A stretch of 64,000 nt of DNA from a bacterium (GCA_919901855.1 CAKKQC010000038.1:62001-126000), one strand, 5' to 3'. Shown: positions 1-8,521, counted from the first letter of the stretch. The notes: a model not told the origin generated them from the sequence alone. Made by a program: numbers and translations.

Positions 1-2
1 CG

Positions 3-311
3 AAGTACGGCCGCCAGTTGCACGCCTACGCGGTCGCGCTGGAGCGCCCGGCGCCGGGCCGGCTGGGCCTGAGCCCCGTGGACACGCTCGGCCTCCTTGT
101 CTACGAGCCGACCGCGTTCGCGACGGGCGGGGCCGGGACGGCGAGCCTGGAGGGCAGGTTCCAGTGGCTCGGGATCGAGCGCGACGACGACGCGTTCTTC
201 GGTTTCGTGGACGAGATGCTCGCCGTGCTCGAGCGCGCCGATCCGCCGGCGGCGAACCCGGAGTGCGCGCTCTGCCGCTACCGCGAGGCGAGTCGCCGGA
301 ACGGCTGGTGA
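3..311 (+). CDS. C-terminal fragment of a PD-(D/E)XK nuclease-like protein (5' end outside window)
   Basis: The reading frame is open from the first bases of the window, so only the last ~102 residues are visible. The end carries an 'NPECALCRYR' motif, a C-x2-C pair followed by Tyr-Arg. This resembles the C-terminal cysteine cluster of Cas4/AddB-like PD-(D/E)XK family proteins, which often end P-x-C-x2-C-x-Y/F. The stop overlaps the GTG of the next gene (GTGA). The catalytic core lies upstream and cannot be checked, so the family call rests on the tail motif and the preceding 'GLLVYEPTAF' strand. It could instead be another Cys-rich-tailed protein. Confidence 0.5.
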   Translation, partial: KYGRQLHAYAVALERPAPGRLGLSPVDTLGLLVYEPTAFATGGAGTASLEGRFQWLGIERDDDAFFGFVDEMLAVLERADPPAANPECALCRYREASRRNGW

Positions 312-1513
312 TCCCGGTGCTGATCGACGCCATGATCGCGGCGGGCCTGGTCGCGGCGGGCCTGGCAGGTCCGGCCTCCGCCGTTACGTCCCCGGCCGCC
401 CGGGCCTGGATGTCCGGCCTCGCCGGGCCTTCCACCTCGGTCTCGGGCGAGTACGAGGCGTGCCGGGCGCTGGTGACCATGGGCCGGTTCGCGGATGCGG
501 AGGCGGTCGCGAAGGTGATCCTCGCGAACGACCGGGGGCATCCGGGCGCCTGGCACGTGCTCGGCACCTGCCGGTGGATGGCGGGCGACCGGCCGGGCGC
601 GATGTCCTCGTGGAAGATGTCCCTCGAGCTGCGGGACAACCCGGACCTCCGGGACTTTCTGGCGGGGCTGGGTGACGCCCGGCGCAGTCCACCCGCGCCC
701 CAGCCGTACGTGAGCGCGGAGCTCGAGTTCCGGGCGGCGCTCGCCCTGTTCGCGGGCGGGCAGCGGGAGGAATCGCTCGCGCGCGCGGTGGCGGCCGCGA
801 AGACCCGGCCGGACCGCTGGGCGGCCTGGGTGCTGGTCGGGGACATCCGGGCCTCCGTGCTCGACCGCGACGGGGCCGAGGAGGCGTGGCACAAGGCGCT
901 GTCCCTGCGGCCCGCGGACAAGGCGCTCGCCGACGCGGTCGGGGTGCGGATGGCGAATGCGTCCTGGTGCCGGTCGTGCCCCCGGGCGGACGTTCTCGAG
1001 AACGAGCTGATTGGGGCGAAGGCTGCGGCAGTTCCCGCGGCAGCTCCAGTGCTGCCGCAGGCCCAAGGCCGGACGGAACCTGCCGTTTCGGCCCGCCGGT
1101 CAGAACCTGCCGTCGCCACCGCACCGGCCGCTGCGGCAGTTCCTGCGGCAGTTCCGGTGCCGCCGGTCAAGCCAGCCGCCACAGCCGAGACGGCGGCGCG
1201 ACCAGCCGTGGCGGTCAAACCCACAGTGGCGCCGCCGCCGCCGCCGGCTCCTAAGACGGCCTGGACGTTCCCCTCGTCCTCGACATCGGCGACCAAGACG
1301 GGACAACCCAATCCTGCGGCGGCGGCCCCCAGGCCTTCGCCCGCTCCGGATGAGGCGCCGATTCCCGGCGAGGAACCGGCTCCGGCCGTGAAGCCGCAGC
1401 CGGCGCCCGTTCCGGCCGCCCCTTCGAAACCGGCCGCGAAGCCGCAACCGGCCCCTCCTCCGCCACCGGCTCCTGCAAAGCCGGCGGAGGAGCCGCCGCC
1501 GCCCGAGTTCTGA
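308..1513 (+). CDS. Secreted TPR-like protein with Ala/Pro-rich tail
   Basis: The GTG start, overlapping the previous stop by 4 bases, gives a clear Sec signal (MIPVLIDAMIAAGLVAAGLAGPASA) ending in an A-x-A site, so I prefer it to the longer upstream frame. Residues ~45-130 and ~145-215 read as TPR-like helical pairs ('EYEACRALVTMGRFADAEA', 'GAEEAWHKALSLRPAD'). After ~235 the protein is low-complexity Ala/Pro/Lys, probably a disordered periplasmic linker. The tail contains 'GRTEPAV' and 'RSEPAV' units that recur in the lipoprotein gene at 33 kb. Likely periplasmic scaffold or complex partner; no enzymatic domain is visible. The gene is joined by a 1-base overlap to the glycosyltransferase downstream. 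Confidence 0.75.
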   Translation: MIPVLIDAMIAAGLVAAGLAGPASAVTSPAARAWMSGLAGPSTSVSGEYEACRALVTMGRFADAEAVAKVILANDRGHPGAWHVLGTCRWMAGDRPGAMSSWKMSLELRDNPDLRDFLAGLGDARRSPPAPQPYVSAELEFRAALALFAGGQREESLARAVAAAKTRPDRWAAWVLVGDIRASVLDRDGAEEAWHKALSLRPADKALADAVGVRMANASWCRSCPRADVLENELIGAKAAAVPAAAPVLPQAQGRTEPAVSARRSEPAVATAPAAAAVPAAVPVPPVKPAATAETAARPAVAVKPTVAPPPPPAPKTAWTFPSSSTSATKTGQPNPAAAAPRPSPAPDEAPIPGEEPAPAVKPQPAPVPAAPSKPAAKPQPAPPPPPAPAKPAEEPPPPEF

Positions 1514-2238
1514 TGGCTCCGCCCCGGCTCTCCGTCGTCATTCCGGCTTACAACGAGGCCCTGCGGCTTGGCTCCGCGTGCGCCGCGGTCGCGGCCTTCT
1601 GCCGCCGGAGCCGGCGTCCGTTCGAGATCGTGATCGTGAACGACGGCAGCCGGGACGCGACGCGGGAGGCGGCCGCGCTCGTGGCGGGGCGCTGGCGCGA
1701 GGTGCGCGTGATCTCGTATCCGGTCAACCGCGGCAAGGGCTACGCCGTCCGCCGGGGCGTGCTCGCGGCCAGGGGGCGGCGCATTCTATTCCTCGACGCC
1801 GACCTCTCGACGCGGCCGGAGGAGTGGCCGAAGCTCGAGCGACGTCTCGCCGCCGGGGCGGACCTCGCCATCGGGTCGCGGAAGATGGCCGGGGCGCGGC
1901 TCGTCCGGCGCCAGCCCTGGTGGCGGGAACGGATGGGCAAGGTCTTCACCTGGCTCGTCCGGCGCTTCCTCGTGGACGTCTCCGACGCGACCTGCGGGTT
2001 CAAGGGATTCACCAGGGAGGCGGCGAGAGCCCTCTTCGCGCGATCGAGGCTCGACGACTGGAGCTACGATGCCGAGATCCTGTATATCGCGCAGCGGCGC
2101 GGGCTGCGCATCGACGAGGTGCCGGTCGTGTGGAAGGACAACCCCAACTCGAAAGTCCACGTTGCGGGCGCGGCCCTGAACGCGCTGCGGGGGCTGGTCC
2201 GGATCCGGCTGAACGACCTGCTCGGCCGGTACGCATAA
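1513..2238 (+). CDS. Family 2 glycosyltransferase, dolichyl/polyprenyl-phosphate hexosyltransferase-like
   Basis: 241 aa. The N-terminus 'LSVVIPAYNEALRLG', then 'VNDGSRDAT', 'LFLDADLS' (metal-binding D-x-D) and 'DVSDATCGFKGFTREAA' are the ordered motifs of the GT2 branch containing ALG5 and bacterial polyprenyl-phosphate glucosyltransferases. Such enzymes transfer a hexose from a nucleotide sugar to a lipid phosphate on the cytoplasmic face. No C-terminal membrane helices are present, as in the short forms. TGATG overlap with the upstream gene and immediate adjacency to a GT39-type membrane transferase suggest a donor-lipid maker paired with its user. Confidence 0.88.
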   Translation: MAPPRLSVVIPAYNEALRLGSACAAVAAFCRRSRRPFEIVIVNDGSRDATREAAALVAGRWREVRVISYPVNRGKGYAVRRGVLAARGRRILFLDADLSTRPEEWPKLERRLAAGADLAIGSRKMAGARLVRRQPWWRERMGKVFTWLVRRFLVDVSDATCGFKGFTREAARALFARSRLDDWSYDAEILYIAQRRGLRIDEVPVVWKDNPNSKVHVAGAALNALRGLVRIRLNDLLGRYA

Positions 2239-3810
2239 GTGACGGACCGGCAGGTTCGCGGCTGGCTGATCGCGCTCGTCTGGGGGGCCGCCGTCCTCTC
2301 CGTGATCGGGCTCGGCCGGCCGTCGCTCTGGATCGACGAGACGCACTCGTTCGAGTTCGCGTCGCTCCCGTCCCTGCCGCTGGTCCTGCTCAACGCCGCG
2401 GCCCGCGACGCTTACCCGCCCGTGTACTTCCTCCTGCTCCACGCGTGGATGTGGCTCGGCGCCTCCGAGGTCTGGCTGCGCCTGTTCTCCGTGCTCGCGC
2501 ACCTGGCCTCCATCCCGATGATCTACCTCGTGGCTTCGCGTCTCCTGTCGCGGCGCGAGGGGCTGGTCGCGGCGGCCCTGCTCGCGGCCTCGCCGTTCCA
2601 CCTCGCGTTCGCCCGCGAGGCGCGCATGTACCCCCTGGTCGGCCTGCTCGCGCTTGGATCGATGTGGGGCCTGCTGGCGTGGCTCCAGGACGGTTCCCGC
2701 CGCGGCTACGCCGTCTTCGTCGCCGCCGGACTGGCCCTGCTCTGGGCCCACTACATCGGCGCGCTGCTCCTGGTCGCGCAAGCCGGGATCCTGTGGTGGG
2801 GGGGCTGGAAACGGCGGGACCTCAAGGGCGGGACGGCCCTGTGGATCGCGATCACGGTCGCGGGGTTCCTGCCCTGGTCGCCGTTCTTCCTGAAGGCGCT
2901 GGCCACGACGCACGGGTACGGCGCCGAGGCGCCCGTCTCGCGGCTCGCGTTCTGGTTCCTGGGCGCGCTGGGCGCGGGATTCGGCCAGACGCCGCTCGTC
3001 CTCTCGCTCGCGGCGCTCACGGTCCTGGTCCTGGCCCTCCGGGGCCTGCTCTCGTGTCCCGCGGGAGGGGTGCGGAGCACCCTCGCGTGGTGGGCGGGCC
3101 TGCCGGTCGGGCTCGAGTTGCTCTCCGCCCTGCTCGGCAAGCCGGTATTCGGCGAGCGGACGCTCATCGTCGCGACCCCGGCGTGGCTGATCCTGATCGC
3201 GTGCGCGCTGGAGCGCGCCACGCGGTGGGAGCGGGTCGCGGGCGCCGTGCTGGTCGCCGGCCTCGCGGTCCAGTCCCACGTCCGGCTCTTCTCGGTCGGC
3301 CTGCCCGAGGCGCCCTCTGCCCGCGAGGCACTGGCCGCCGTCCTGGCCGCCGCGAAGCCCGGCGACGTCATCGTGCACTCGGCGACGACCACATACCACC
3401 CCGTGCACGAGTACTACCTGCCGCGGTCCGGCTCCACGGTCGAAGACTTCCTCATCGAGCCGCAGGGCGGGTTCCGGGGCGGCCGGCTGGGCAACGCGTT
3501 CCGCGACGCGTGGCGGAGCGTGAAGGCGCGACTCGACCCCGTCGGCGCGATCCACACCGGGCAGGACCCGAACCGGATTACGGAGGAGGAGTTTCTCAGG
3601 CACCGGTTCCGCCGGGTCTGGTACCTGCGCACGGACCTCGACGGCGCCCGGCGGCAGTGGTACGTGATCCCGTCCGTGTACTACCCCGCGCCTGCCGACC
3701 GGGTCCGGGAGATCCCGTTCTCGTCGCACCCCCGCCTCGCCCGCGCGTACGGTGGCGCGCAGGTCGCCAGCTATCCCGGCCTTATCGTCGAGCTATACCG
3801 GCGGAGGTAG
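2239..3810 (+). CDS. Integral membrane glycosyltransferase of the GT39/ArnT superfamily
   Basis: 523 aa with about ten hydrophobic segments. The first periplasmic loop holds 'LWIDETHSFEF', the acidic Asp-Glu motif typical of GT-C transferases that use polyprenyl-phosphate sugars. 'AREARMYPL' and 'YPPVYFLLLHAW' are also characteristic of this group. A soluble C-terminal domain of ~170 residues ends 'SYPGLIVELYRRR'. The GTG start directly follows the GT2 stop with no gap. Likely transfers a lipid-linked sugar to an envelope acceptor; the acceptor is unknown. A degraded copy of this C-terminus lies ~1.4 kb downstream beyond the ATPase gene. Confidence 0.85.
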   Translation: MTDRQVRGWLIALVWGAAVLSVIGLGRPSLWIDETHSFEFASLPSLPLVLLNAAARDAYPPVYFLLLHAWMWLGASEVWLRLFSVLAHLASIPMIYLVASRLLSRREGLVAAALLAASPFHLAFAREARMYPLVGLLALGSMWGLLAWLQDGSRRGYAVFVAAGLALLWAHYIGALLLVAQAGILWWGGWKRRDLKGGTALWIAITVAGFLPWSPFFLKALATTHGYGAEAPVSRLAFWFLGALGAGFGQTPLVLSLAALTVLVLALRGLLSCPAGGVRSTLAWWAGLPVGLELLSALLGKPVFGERTLIVATPAWLILIACALERATRWERVAGAVLVAGLAVQSHVRLFSVGLPEAPSAREALAAVLAAAKPGDVIVHSATTTYHPVHEYYLPRSGSTVEDFLIEPQGGFRGGRLGNAFRDAWRSVKARLDPVGAIHTGQDPNRITEEEFLRHRFRRVWYLRTDLDGARRQWYVIPSVYYPAPADRVREIPFSSHPRLARAYGGAQVASYPGLIVELYRRR

Positions 3811-3834
3811 GAGAAAGCCGCCCGTATGGCCGGG

Positions 3835-5040
3835 TCAGCGGGGCTCGGTCAGCCACTTCCAGGCCGGTATCACCGTGACCGGGAGGCCGTCGATCCGGAG
3901 ATGGTCCGACTGGCGGATGGTGATGACGAGGGATTGACGCCGGCGCGCGCCGGGAAGCGCGGCGCCGCGGATCAGCCCGGCAAGCTCGCGCGCCTTGTTC
4001 CCCTCGGTCAGCTCCGCGCACACCTGGATGGCGTCGTTCCCGGTGACAAAATCGCATTCCCAGCGGTCGGCTTCGCCGGCCCATGCGGGCGAGGCCCCGC
4101 GCGCGCGCAGCTCGAGGAATACGGCGTTCTCGAGCCGATGCCCGAGGTCCGGCATTCCCTGCGGCGAGTTCGCGCGGCGCAGGCCGTTGTCCACGGCATA
4201 GTACTTCGGGGGGGCGACGACCCGGGAGCGGAATGACGGGCTGAACTTGGGACACGCCATGATGAGATAGGCGTCCTGAAGGTACTCGACGAAGTGGGAC
4301 GTCTGGCCGACGGTCGGGATGGAGAGGGACCTCGTCAGGCGCTGGAGGGAGAATGGCCGGCCGGTATTGGCGAGCAGGAAGAGCGTGAGATTCAGGAGAT
4401 GGCGAATCTCGCGCAGGCCGTGACGCGAGGCGATGTCGCGCGCGATGACGTCGCGGAGAAGCTCCCGGAGCGCGTTGTCGTTGCGTTCGCGAAGGTAACC
4501 GGGGAATCCTCCGAGATCGAGCCACTCGCGCAGGGATGTCTCACCCGGCAAACGCCGGGCCCAATCCAGGTACTCGGAGTAGTCGAAGGGACGCACCTCG
4601 AAGGAAAGGTGCCGCCCCGTGAGTTTGGCGCCCAGTTCCCTGCCCAGAAGCGAGGCGTTGGATCCGGTGAGGAGCACCATCCGGCGTCGATCGAGAAGGG
4701 CGCGGACCAGACGCTGCCATTCGGGGACTTCCTGCACCTCGTCCAGTCCGACCGCGGCGGACCGCGGCAGTTCGTCCACCAGTGACAGTACGGTGGGGAA
4801 GTCCTGGGGCCCCATCCCGTAGAGGCGCGTATCCTCGAAGTTCAGGCTCACCGAGGCGCCTGCGCGGCGGAGCAGTTGGGCGAGCAGCGTGCTCTTGCCG
4901 CACCGGCGGACGCCGGTGAGCACGACAGCCTGGGCGGTGGAGGGCGGGATCGCCCGGGCGACTTCCCGCTCCACCTCGGGGGGCTGGACTTTGGGCGGGG
5001 GCTCGCGGAGCACGCCGGATAGTGTATCTCGCAATATCAC
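3835..5040 (-). CDS. AAA_14/DUF4143 ATP-binding protein
   Basis: 401 aa. Walker A 'GVRRCGKST' (~residue 42), Walker B 'AVGLDEVQEV' and the sensor-like 'TGSNASLL' form an AAA_14 domain. 'RPFDYSEYL' and 'GGFPGYL' follow. The C-terminal DUF4143 part includes 'YYAVDNGLRRA', 'LENAVFLELRARG' and 'ECDFVTGN', the degenerate nuclease-like fold usual in this family. These proteins are abundant accessory ATPases of unresolved role. The GTG start lies 6 bases from a promoter-like TAGAAC. The gene is convergent with the GT39 gene and is followed on its other side by a relic of that gene, so it may be an insertion. Confidence 0.85.
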   Translation of the reverse strand: MILRDTLSGVLREPPPKVQPPEVEREVARAIPPSTAQAVVLTGVRRCGKSTLLAQLLRRAGASVSLNFEDTRLYGMGPQDFPTVLSLVDELPRSAAVGLDEVQEVPEWQRLVRALLDRRRMVLLTGSNASLLGRELGAKLTGRHLSFEVRPFDYSEYLDWARRLPGETSLREWLDLGGFPGYLRERNDNALRELLRDVIARDIASRHGLREIRHLLNLTLFLLANTGRPFSLQRLTRSLSIPTVGQTSHFVEYLQDAYLIMACPKFSPSFRSRVVAPPKYYAVDNGLRRANSPQGMPDLGHRLENAVFLELRARGASPAWAGEADRWECDFVTGNDAIQVCAELTEGNKARELAGLIRGAALPGARRRQSLVITIRQSDHLRIDGLPVTVIPAWKWLTEPR

Positions 5041-5046
5041 AAGATT

Positions 5047-5075
5047 GTTCTATCATGATGATACAAAAAGGTCAA
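5047..5075 (-). promoter_or_regulatory. Promoter of the DUF4143 ATPase, with an inverted repeat in the spacer
   Basis: On the minus strand TTGACC (-35), a 17-base spacer and TAGAAC (-10) end 6 bases before the GTG start, predicting a leaderless transcript. The spacer/-10 boundary holds the perfect inverted repeat TATCAT-C-ATGATA (plus-strand 5051-5063). That is a plausible operator for autoregulation. The region is AT-rich compared with its surroundings. Confidence 0.5.
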
Positions 5076-5193
5076 TTCCTGGATGGTCGTGGATGCACCG
5101 TTCTTCCGTGCCGGACTGACCGGAGGTCTTGGTAGTCCGCGTGGACCGATGGGGAGCCATTGCCGGATTGCCGTCCTCTTGGCCGCGCTGCGG

Positions 5194-5268
5194 CTGGCGG
5201 GGGCCTGCCCGGGCGGGCCGGTCGCCCGCTTCCCGGGCCTGACCGTCAAGCTCTATCGGAGGCGATAG
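5194..5268 (+). pseudogene. Remnant of a GT39-type C-terminus
   Basis: The last 24 codons before a stop at 5268 encode a peptide ending 'RFPGLTVKLYRRR'. It matches the last 24 residues of the complete GT39 gene ('SYPGLIVELYRRR') at 15 of 24 positions, including the identical stop-proximal LYRRR. The open frame extends back to about 5083, but that part shows no clear similarity. No start, RBS or domain supports an independent protein. It looks like a decayed paralogue tail, or a duplication boundary left by arrival of the ATPase gene. Confidence 0.6.
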
Positions 5269-5310
5269 CGGTCATGGCGGCCGCCGCCGTCAAAGCGTAG
5301 GGTGGCTGCA

Positions 5311-6516
5311 ATGAGACGCATGCTGCTTCTCGCGATACCCGGCATCCTCCTGGCCCGCCCCGTCGCGGCCGCCGACGAGGGAAAGCCCACGATCGCGGTG
5401 ATGGACTTTTCCCCCTCGAACGTTCCCGCGGGCGATGCGGTCATCGTGTCCGGGTTCGTCCGGGCCGCCGTGGTGCGGTGCCGGAAGTTCACCGTGGTCG
5501 AGAAGAACAACATGGACAAGGTGATGGCGGAGCAGGCGTTCCAGCAGACGGGGTGCACGACGAGCGACTGCGCCGTCAAGGTGGGCCGCCTGCTCAATAC
5601 CCGCAAGATGGTCATCGGGGAGTTCGCGCTGCTGGGCGGAATCCGGTTCCTGACCGCCTCGCTCGTGGACGTGGAGACAGGGGAGATCGAGAACACGGCA
5701 CGGGTGAAGGGGTTCGAGGTGGCGACGGCGGACGAGGCGGCGGACAAGCTGGTGAGCCAGCTCACGGGCGTGGCGGTGGCGCCAGGGTCGGAGGCGATGG
5801 GTGCGGCTCCGAAGCGGGTGATCGAGCCGCGGGTGATCGAGCCGTACCGGCCCCCGCGGTCGTACACGCGTTTCGGGATCGGCGTCTCGGGCGAGGCCGT
5901 TGGGTACGATTTCAACATGCGCTTTGGGCTTCCATGGGGAGGCTACGAGAAGGCCGATACCCACATGAATGGCCAGGTGCTATTCACCGCAAGCCTCAGG
6001 ATTCCGGTCAACCAGGGCGGGGAGATGACGGCGGGTTTTGACGCCGGCTTCGGCATCAGGCCGGGGCCCAGCTCGTCCGCCCGCGCGACATACAGACTCT
6101 ACCCCGTGCCGGATGCGGCGGGCGACCCCGGGGATGTCTTCGTGCTCGACGCCGCGGCGGTCGCCGTTGCCGGACTGACCGGGGAGCTGGGCCTCAAGGT
6201 CGGGCTCGGCATCGTGACCGCAAGATATCCGGCGATCCCGTTCCGCTACACGTCGGACCCGCGCGTCAACCTCAACGAGGCCGCCAGGGTCGGTACGCTC
6301 CTTGGGGAGGTGCCTGCCGCGTTCGCCGCCTCCGTCGTCCTGCGTGGCGGGCTGGAGTGGTTCATGACCCGGCACGATGTGTTCGAAGCGCAGGCGGAGT
6401 TGGACGTGGGCGGGGGCGGTGACGTGACCCCGTCCGGGGTGAACCGCTACGGAATCAAGTACGACTCGATCCGGTTCGGCGGTGGATACAAGCACTACTT
6501 CGGCGGAGGTTACTGA
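5311..6516 (+). CDS. Secreted CsgG-like protein with C-terminal beta-rich (barrel-like) domain, copy 1
   Basis: The ATG with AGGGTGG 5 bases upstream gives a Sec signal (MRRMLLLAIPGILLARPVAAA). Residues ~25-165 are a CsgG/curli-assembly-like domain: 'TIAVMDFSPSNV', 'VVEKNNMDKVMAEQAFQQ', then 'GCTTSDCAVKVGRLL' with a conserved Cys pair, and 'FLTASLVDVETG'. The remaining ~220 residues are alternating Gly/aromatic beta strands ending '...RFGGGYKHYFGGGY', as in outer-membrane barrels. Start codon context and the 1-base overlap with the next gene indicate an operon of two paralogues. Likely outer-membrane associated; function unknown. The same CsgG-like module occurs C-terminally in the two PorV fusions at 42-51 kb. 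Confidence 0.75.
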   Translation: MRRMLLLAIPGILLARPVAAADEGKPTIAVMDFSPSNVPAGDAVIVSGFVRAAVVRCRKFTVVEKNNMDKVMAEQAFQQTGCTTSDCAVKVGRLLNTRKMVIGEFALLGGIRFLTASLVDVETGEIENTARVKGFEVATADEAADKLVSQLTGVAVAPGSEAMGAAPKRVIEPRVIEPYRPPRSYTRFGIGVSGEAVGYDFNMRFGLPWGGYEKADTHMNGQVLFTASLRIPVNQGGEMTAGFDAGFGIRPGPSSSARATYRLYPVPDAAGDPGDVFVLDAAAVAVAGLTGELGLKVGLGIVTARYPAIPFRYTSDPRVNLNEAARVGTLLGEVPAAFAASVVLRGGLEWFMTRHDVFEAQAELDVGGGGDVTPSGVNRYGIKYDSIRFGGGYKHYFGGGY

Positions 6517-7667
6517 TGAACATGAGAGTCCTTCTGGGTTCCGCGGTCCTCGGCCTGCTGTCCGTCCAGCCGGTCGCGGCCGCCGACGAGGCGAAGCTCA
6601 CGATCGCGGTCATGGATTTCGCTCCCTCTAACGTGCCCGCGGGCGACGCGGTCATCGTCTCCGGATTCGTCCGGGCCGCCGTCGTGCGCTCGGGAATGTT
6701 CACCGTCGTCGAGAAGAACAACATGGACAAGGTCATGGCCGAGCAGGCATTCCAGCAGACGGGGTGCACGACGAGCGACTGCGCCGTCAAGGTGGGCCGC
6801 CTGCTCAATACCCGCAAGATGGTCATCGGGGAGTTCGCGCTGCTGGGCGGGGTCCGGTTCCTGACGGCGTCGCTAGTGGACGTCGAGACCGGCGCGATCG
6901 AGCGGACGGCGCGGGTGAAGGGGTTCGAGGTGGCGACGGCTGACGAGGCGGCGGACAAGCTCGTGAGCCAACTCACGGGCGTGGCGGTGTCGCCGGGGTC
7001 CGAGGCGATGGGCGCGCCGGCGCGCAAGCGGCCGCCCCGGTCGTACACGCGGTTCGGCCTCGGCTTCGTTGCCGAGAACGTCGGGTACACGATGGACATG
7101 GTCTGGCGGCTCCCGCATGCCGGCACGTTCGAGAAGGCGGTCCCGCACATGGGGGGGCAGGGCGCGTTCACCGCGAGCCTCCGGACTCCCGTCATCGGGG
7201 ACGGGCGGGTCACGGCGGGGTTCGATCTCGGGGCGGGGGTGCGGCCCGGTCCGAGCAAGGCCGCCCATGCGACGTACGACCCGTTCCTGCCGACGGCGTC
7301 CGCGGGCGATCCCGGGTTCGTGTTCGCGCTCGATTTCAGCGGGGTCGCCGTCGTCGACCTCGTCTTCGGGTTGGGCCTCAAGGTGGGAGCCGGCATCGAC
7401 GTGGTGCGGTACTCCGTGATCCCCGTGCTCTGGTCGGACTCCCAGGAGTTCCACGACAACCAGGGCACGCTCGTCCGGGACGTGCCCGCCGAGATCCGGG
7501 CTTTTCCCGTCCTGACCGGCGGGATCGAGTGGTTCTGGGGACGCAACTTCGCGTTCGAAGCGGGTGTGAAATACGTCGTCGGGCGCGCCCGCCCTCCCGA
7601 GCCCGACAACTACGACATCACGTACGACGCGGTGCGGTACTGCGGAGGGTTCAGGATCTACTTCTAA
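6516..7667 (+). CDS. Secreted CsgG-like protein with C-terminal beta-rich domain, copy 2
   Basis: 383 aa, a tandem duplicate of the preceding gene joined by TGATG. Signal peptide MNMRVLLGSAVLGLLSVQPVAAA. The CsgG-like half is almost identical to copy 1 over ~150 residues ('VVEKNNMDKVMAEQAFQQ', 'LLNTRKMVIGEFALLGG'), and long stretches are identical at DNA level. The C-terminal beta-rich half has diverged strongly while keeping the same layout ('SYTRFGLGF', 'GGIEWFWGRNFAFEAG', '...GGFRIYF' with terminal Phe, common for outer-membrane barrels). Conservation of one half only suggests gene conversion or strong selection on the CsgG-like part. Confidence 0.75.
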   Translation: MNMRVLLGSAVLGLLSVQPVAAADEAKLTIAVMDFAPSNVPAGDAVIVSGFVRAAVVRSGMFTVVEKNNMDKVMAEQAFQQTGCTTSDCAVKVGRLLNTRKMVIGEFALLGGVRFLTASLVDVETGAIERTARVKGFEVATADEAADKLVSQLTGVAVSPGSEAMGAPARKRPPRSYTRFGLGFVAENVGYTMDMVWRLPHAGTFEKAVPHMGGQGAFTASLRTPVIGDGRVTAGFDLGAGVRPGPSKAAHATYDPFLPTASAGDPGFVFALDFSGVAVVDLVFGLGLKVGAGIDVVRYSVIPVLWSDSQEFHDNQGTLVRDVPAEIRAFPVLTGGIEWFWGRNFAFEAGVKYVVGRARPPEPDNYDITYDAVRYCGGFRIYF

Positions 7668-7684
7668 CAAGCCTCCGCCCGGGG

Positions 7685-7690
7685 TATCAT
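7685..7690 (+). promoter_or_regulatory. -10-like TATCAT immediately before the SDR start
   Basis: TATCAT lies 9 bases upstream of the ATG and there is no Shine-Dalgarno between them. Transcription would begin at or next to the start codon. No good -35 is visible at 17-18 bases. It heads the four-gene sugar-acid operon. Confidence 0.4.
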
Positions 7691-7699
7691 GGCTCCAAG

Positions 7700-8521
7700 A
7701 TGAACAACGACATCTTTTCTCTCAAGGGACGGGTGGCGGCGGTTATCGGGGGCGCAGGCGTGCTCGGAAGCGCGATAGCGGCGGCGTTCGGCCGGGCCGG
7801 GGCCCGGGTCGCGATCGCGGACTTGAAGGGGGCGCCCGAAGCGGCCGCCAAGCTGGCGGCCGCCGGGATCGAGGCGAAAGGCTACGCGGCCAACGCGATG
7901 GAGAAGCCGAGCGTCGAGGCGGCGCGGGACGCGATCATCAGGGACTTCGGCTCCGTCAACATCCTGCTCAACGCCGTGGGCGGCAACATGCCCGACGCCA
8001 CGACCGGGCCGGAGAAGCCCATCTGGAACATGCCGATCCCGGCGCTGGAAAAGGTCGTGGGGCTCAACCTCTTCGGCGGGGCGATCGTGCCGTCGCAGGT
8101 GTTCTGCCAGGCGATGGCCGCCAACCCCGCGGGCGGGTCCGTGATCAACATCGCGTCCATGAACGCGATCCGGCCGCTGACCCGGATTCCCGGGTACTCG
8201 GCGGCCAAGGCCGCGGTCGCGAACTGGACGATGTGGTTCGCCGTGCACATCGCCAAGGAGTACAACCCGAAGCTGCGCGTGAACGCGATCGCGCCGGGAT
8301 TCTTCCTCACCGAGCAGAACCGGTTCTTGCTCACCGAGAGGCAAGGGGGCGGGTGGACGGAGCGGGGGAAGACGATTCTAGCCCACACGCCGATGGGGCG
8401 GCTGGGGGAGCCGGACGACCTCGCCGGGGCCGTGATCTGGCTCGCGTCCGACGCGTCGGCCTTCGTGACCGGGACCGTGATTCCGATCGACGGCGGGTTC
8501 TCCGCCTTCTCGGGCGTCTGA
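7700..8521 (+). CDS. SDR oxidoreductase, D-mannonate/fructuronate or ketogluconate type
   Basis: 273 aa. Glycine-rich NAD(P) motif 'GGAGVLGSAIA', 'LLNAVGGN', catalytic Ser in 'INIASMNAI' and Tyr-x3-Lys in 'GYSAAKAAV'. The C-terminus 'VTGTVIPIDGGFSAFSGV' and 'NRFLLTERQGG...HTPMGRLGEPDDL' closely follow the YjmF-type D-mannonate oxidoreductase (fructuronate reductase) subgroup; related SDRs act on 5-ketogluconate. The ATG is chosen over longer open frame because it begins the fold and sits 9 bases from a -10. First gene of an operon with 6-phosphogluconate dehydrogenase, a 2-hydroxyacid dehydrogenase and an FGGY kinase. Cytoplasmic. Confidence 0.85.
   Translation: MNNDIFSLKGRVAAVIGGAGVLGSAIAAAFGRAGARVAIADLKGAPEAAAKLAAAGIEAKGYAANAMEKPSVEAARDAIIRDFGSVNILLNAVGGNMPDATTGPEKPIWNMPIPALEKVVGLNLFGGAIVPSQVFCQAMAANPAGGSVINIASMNAIRPLTRIPGYSAAKAAVANWTMWFAVHIAKEYNPKLRVNAIAPGFFLTEQNRFLLTERQGGGWTERGKTILAHTPMGRLGEPDDLAGAVIWLASDASAFVTGTVIPIDGGFSAFSGV

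Noticed and set aside
5083-5193. Independent 61-aa gene after the ATPase promoter
   Set aside because: Only its final 24 codons resemble anything (the GT39 tail). No ribosome-binding site; treated as a relic.
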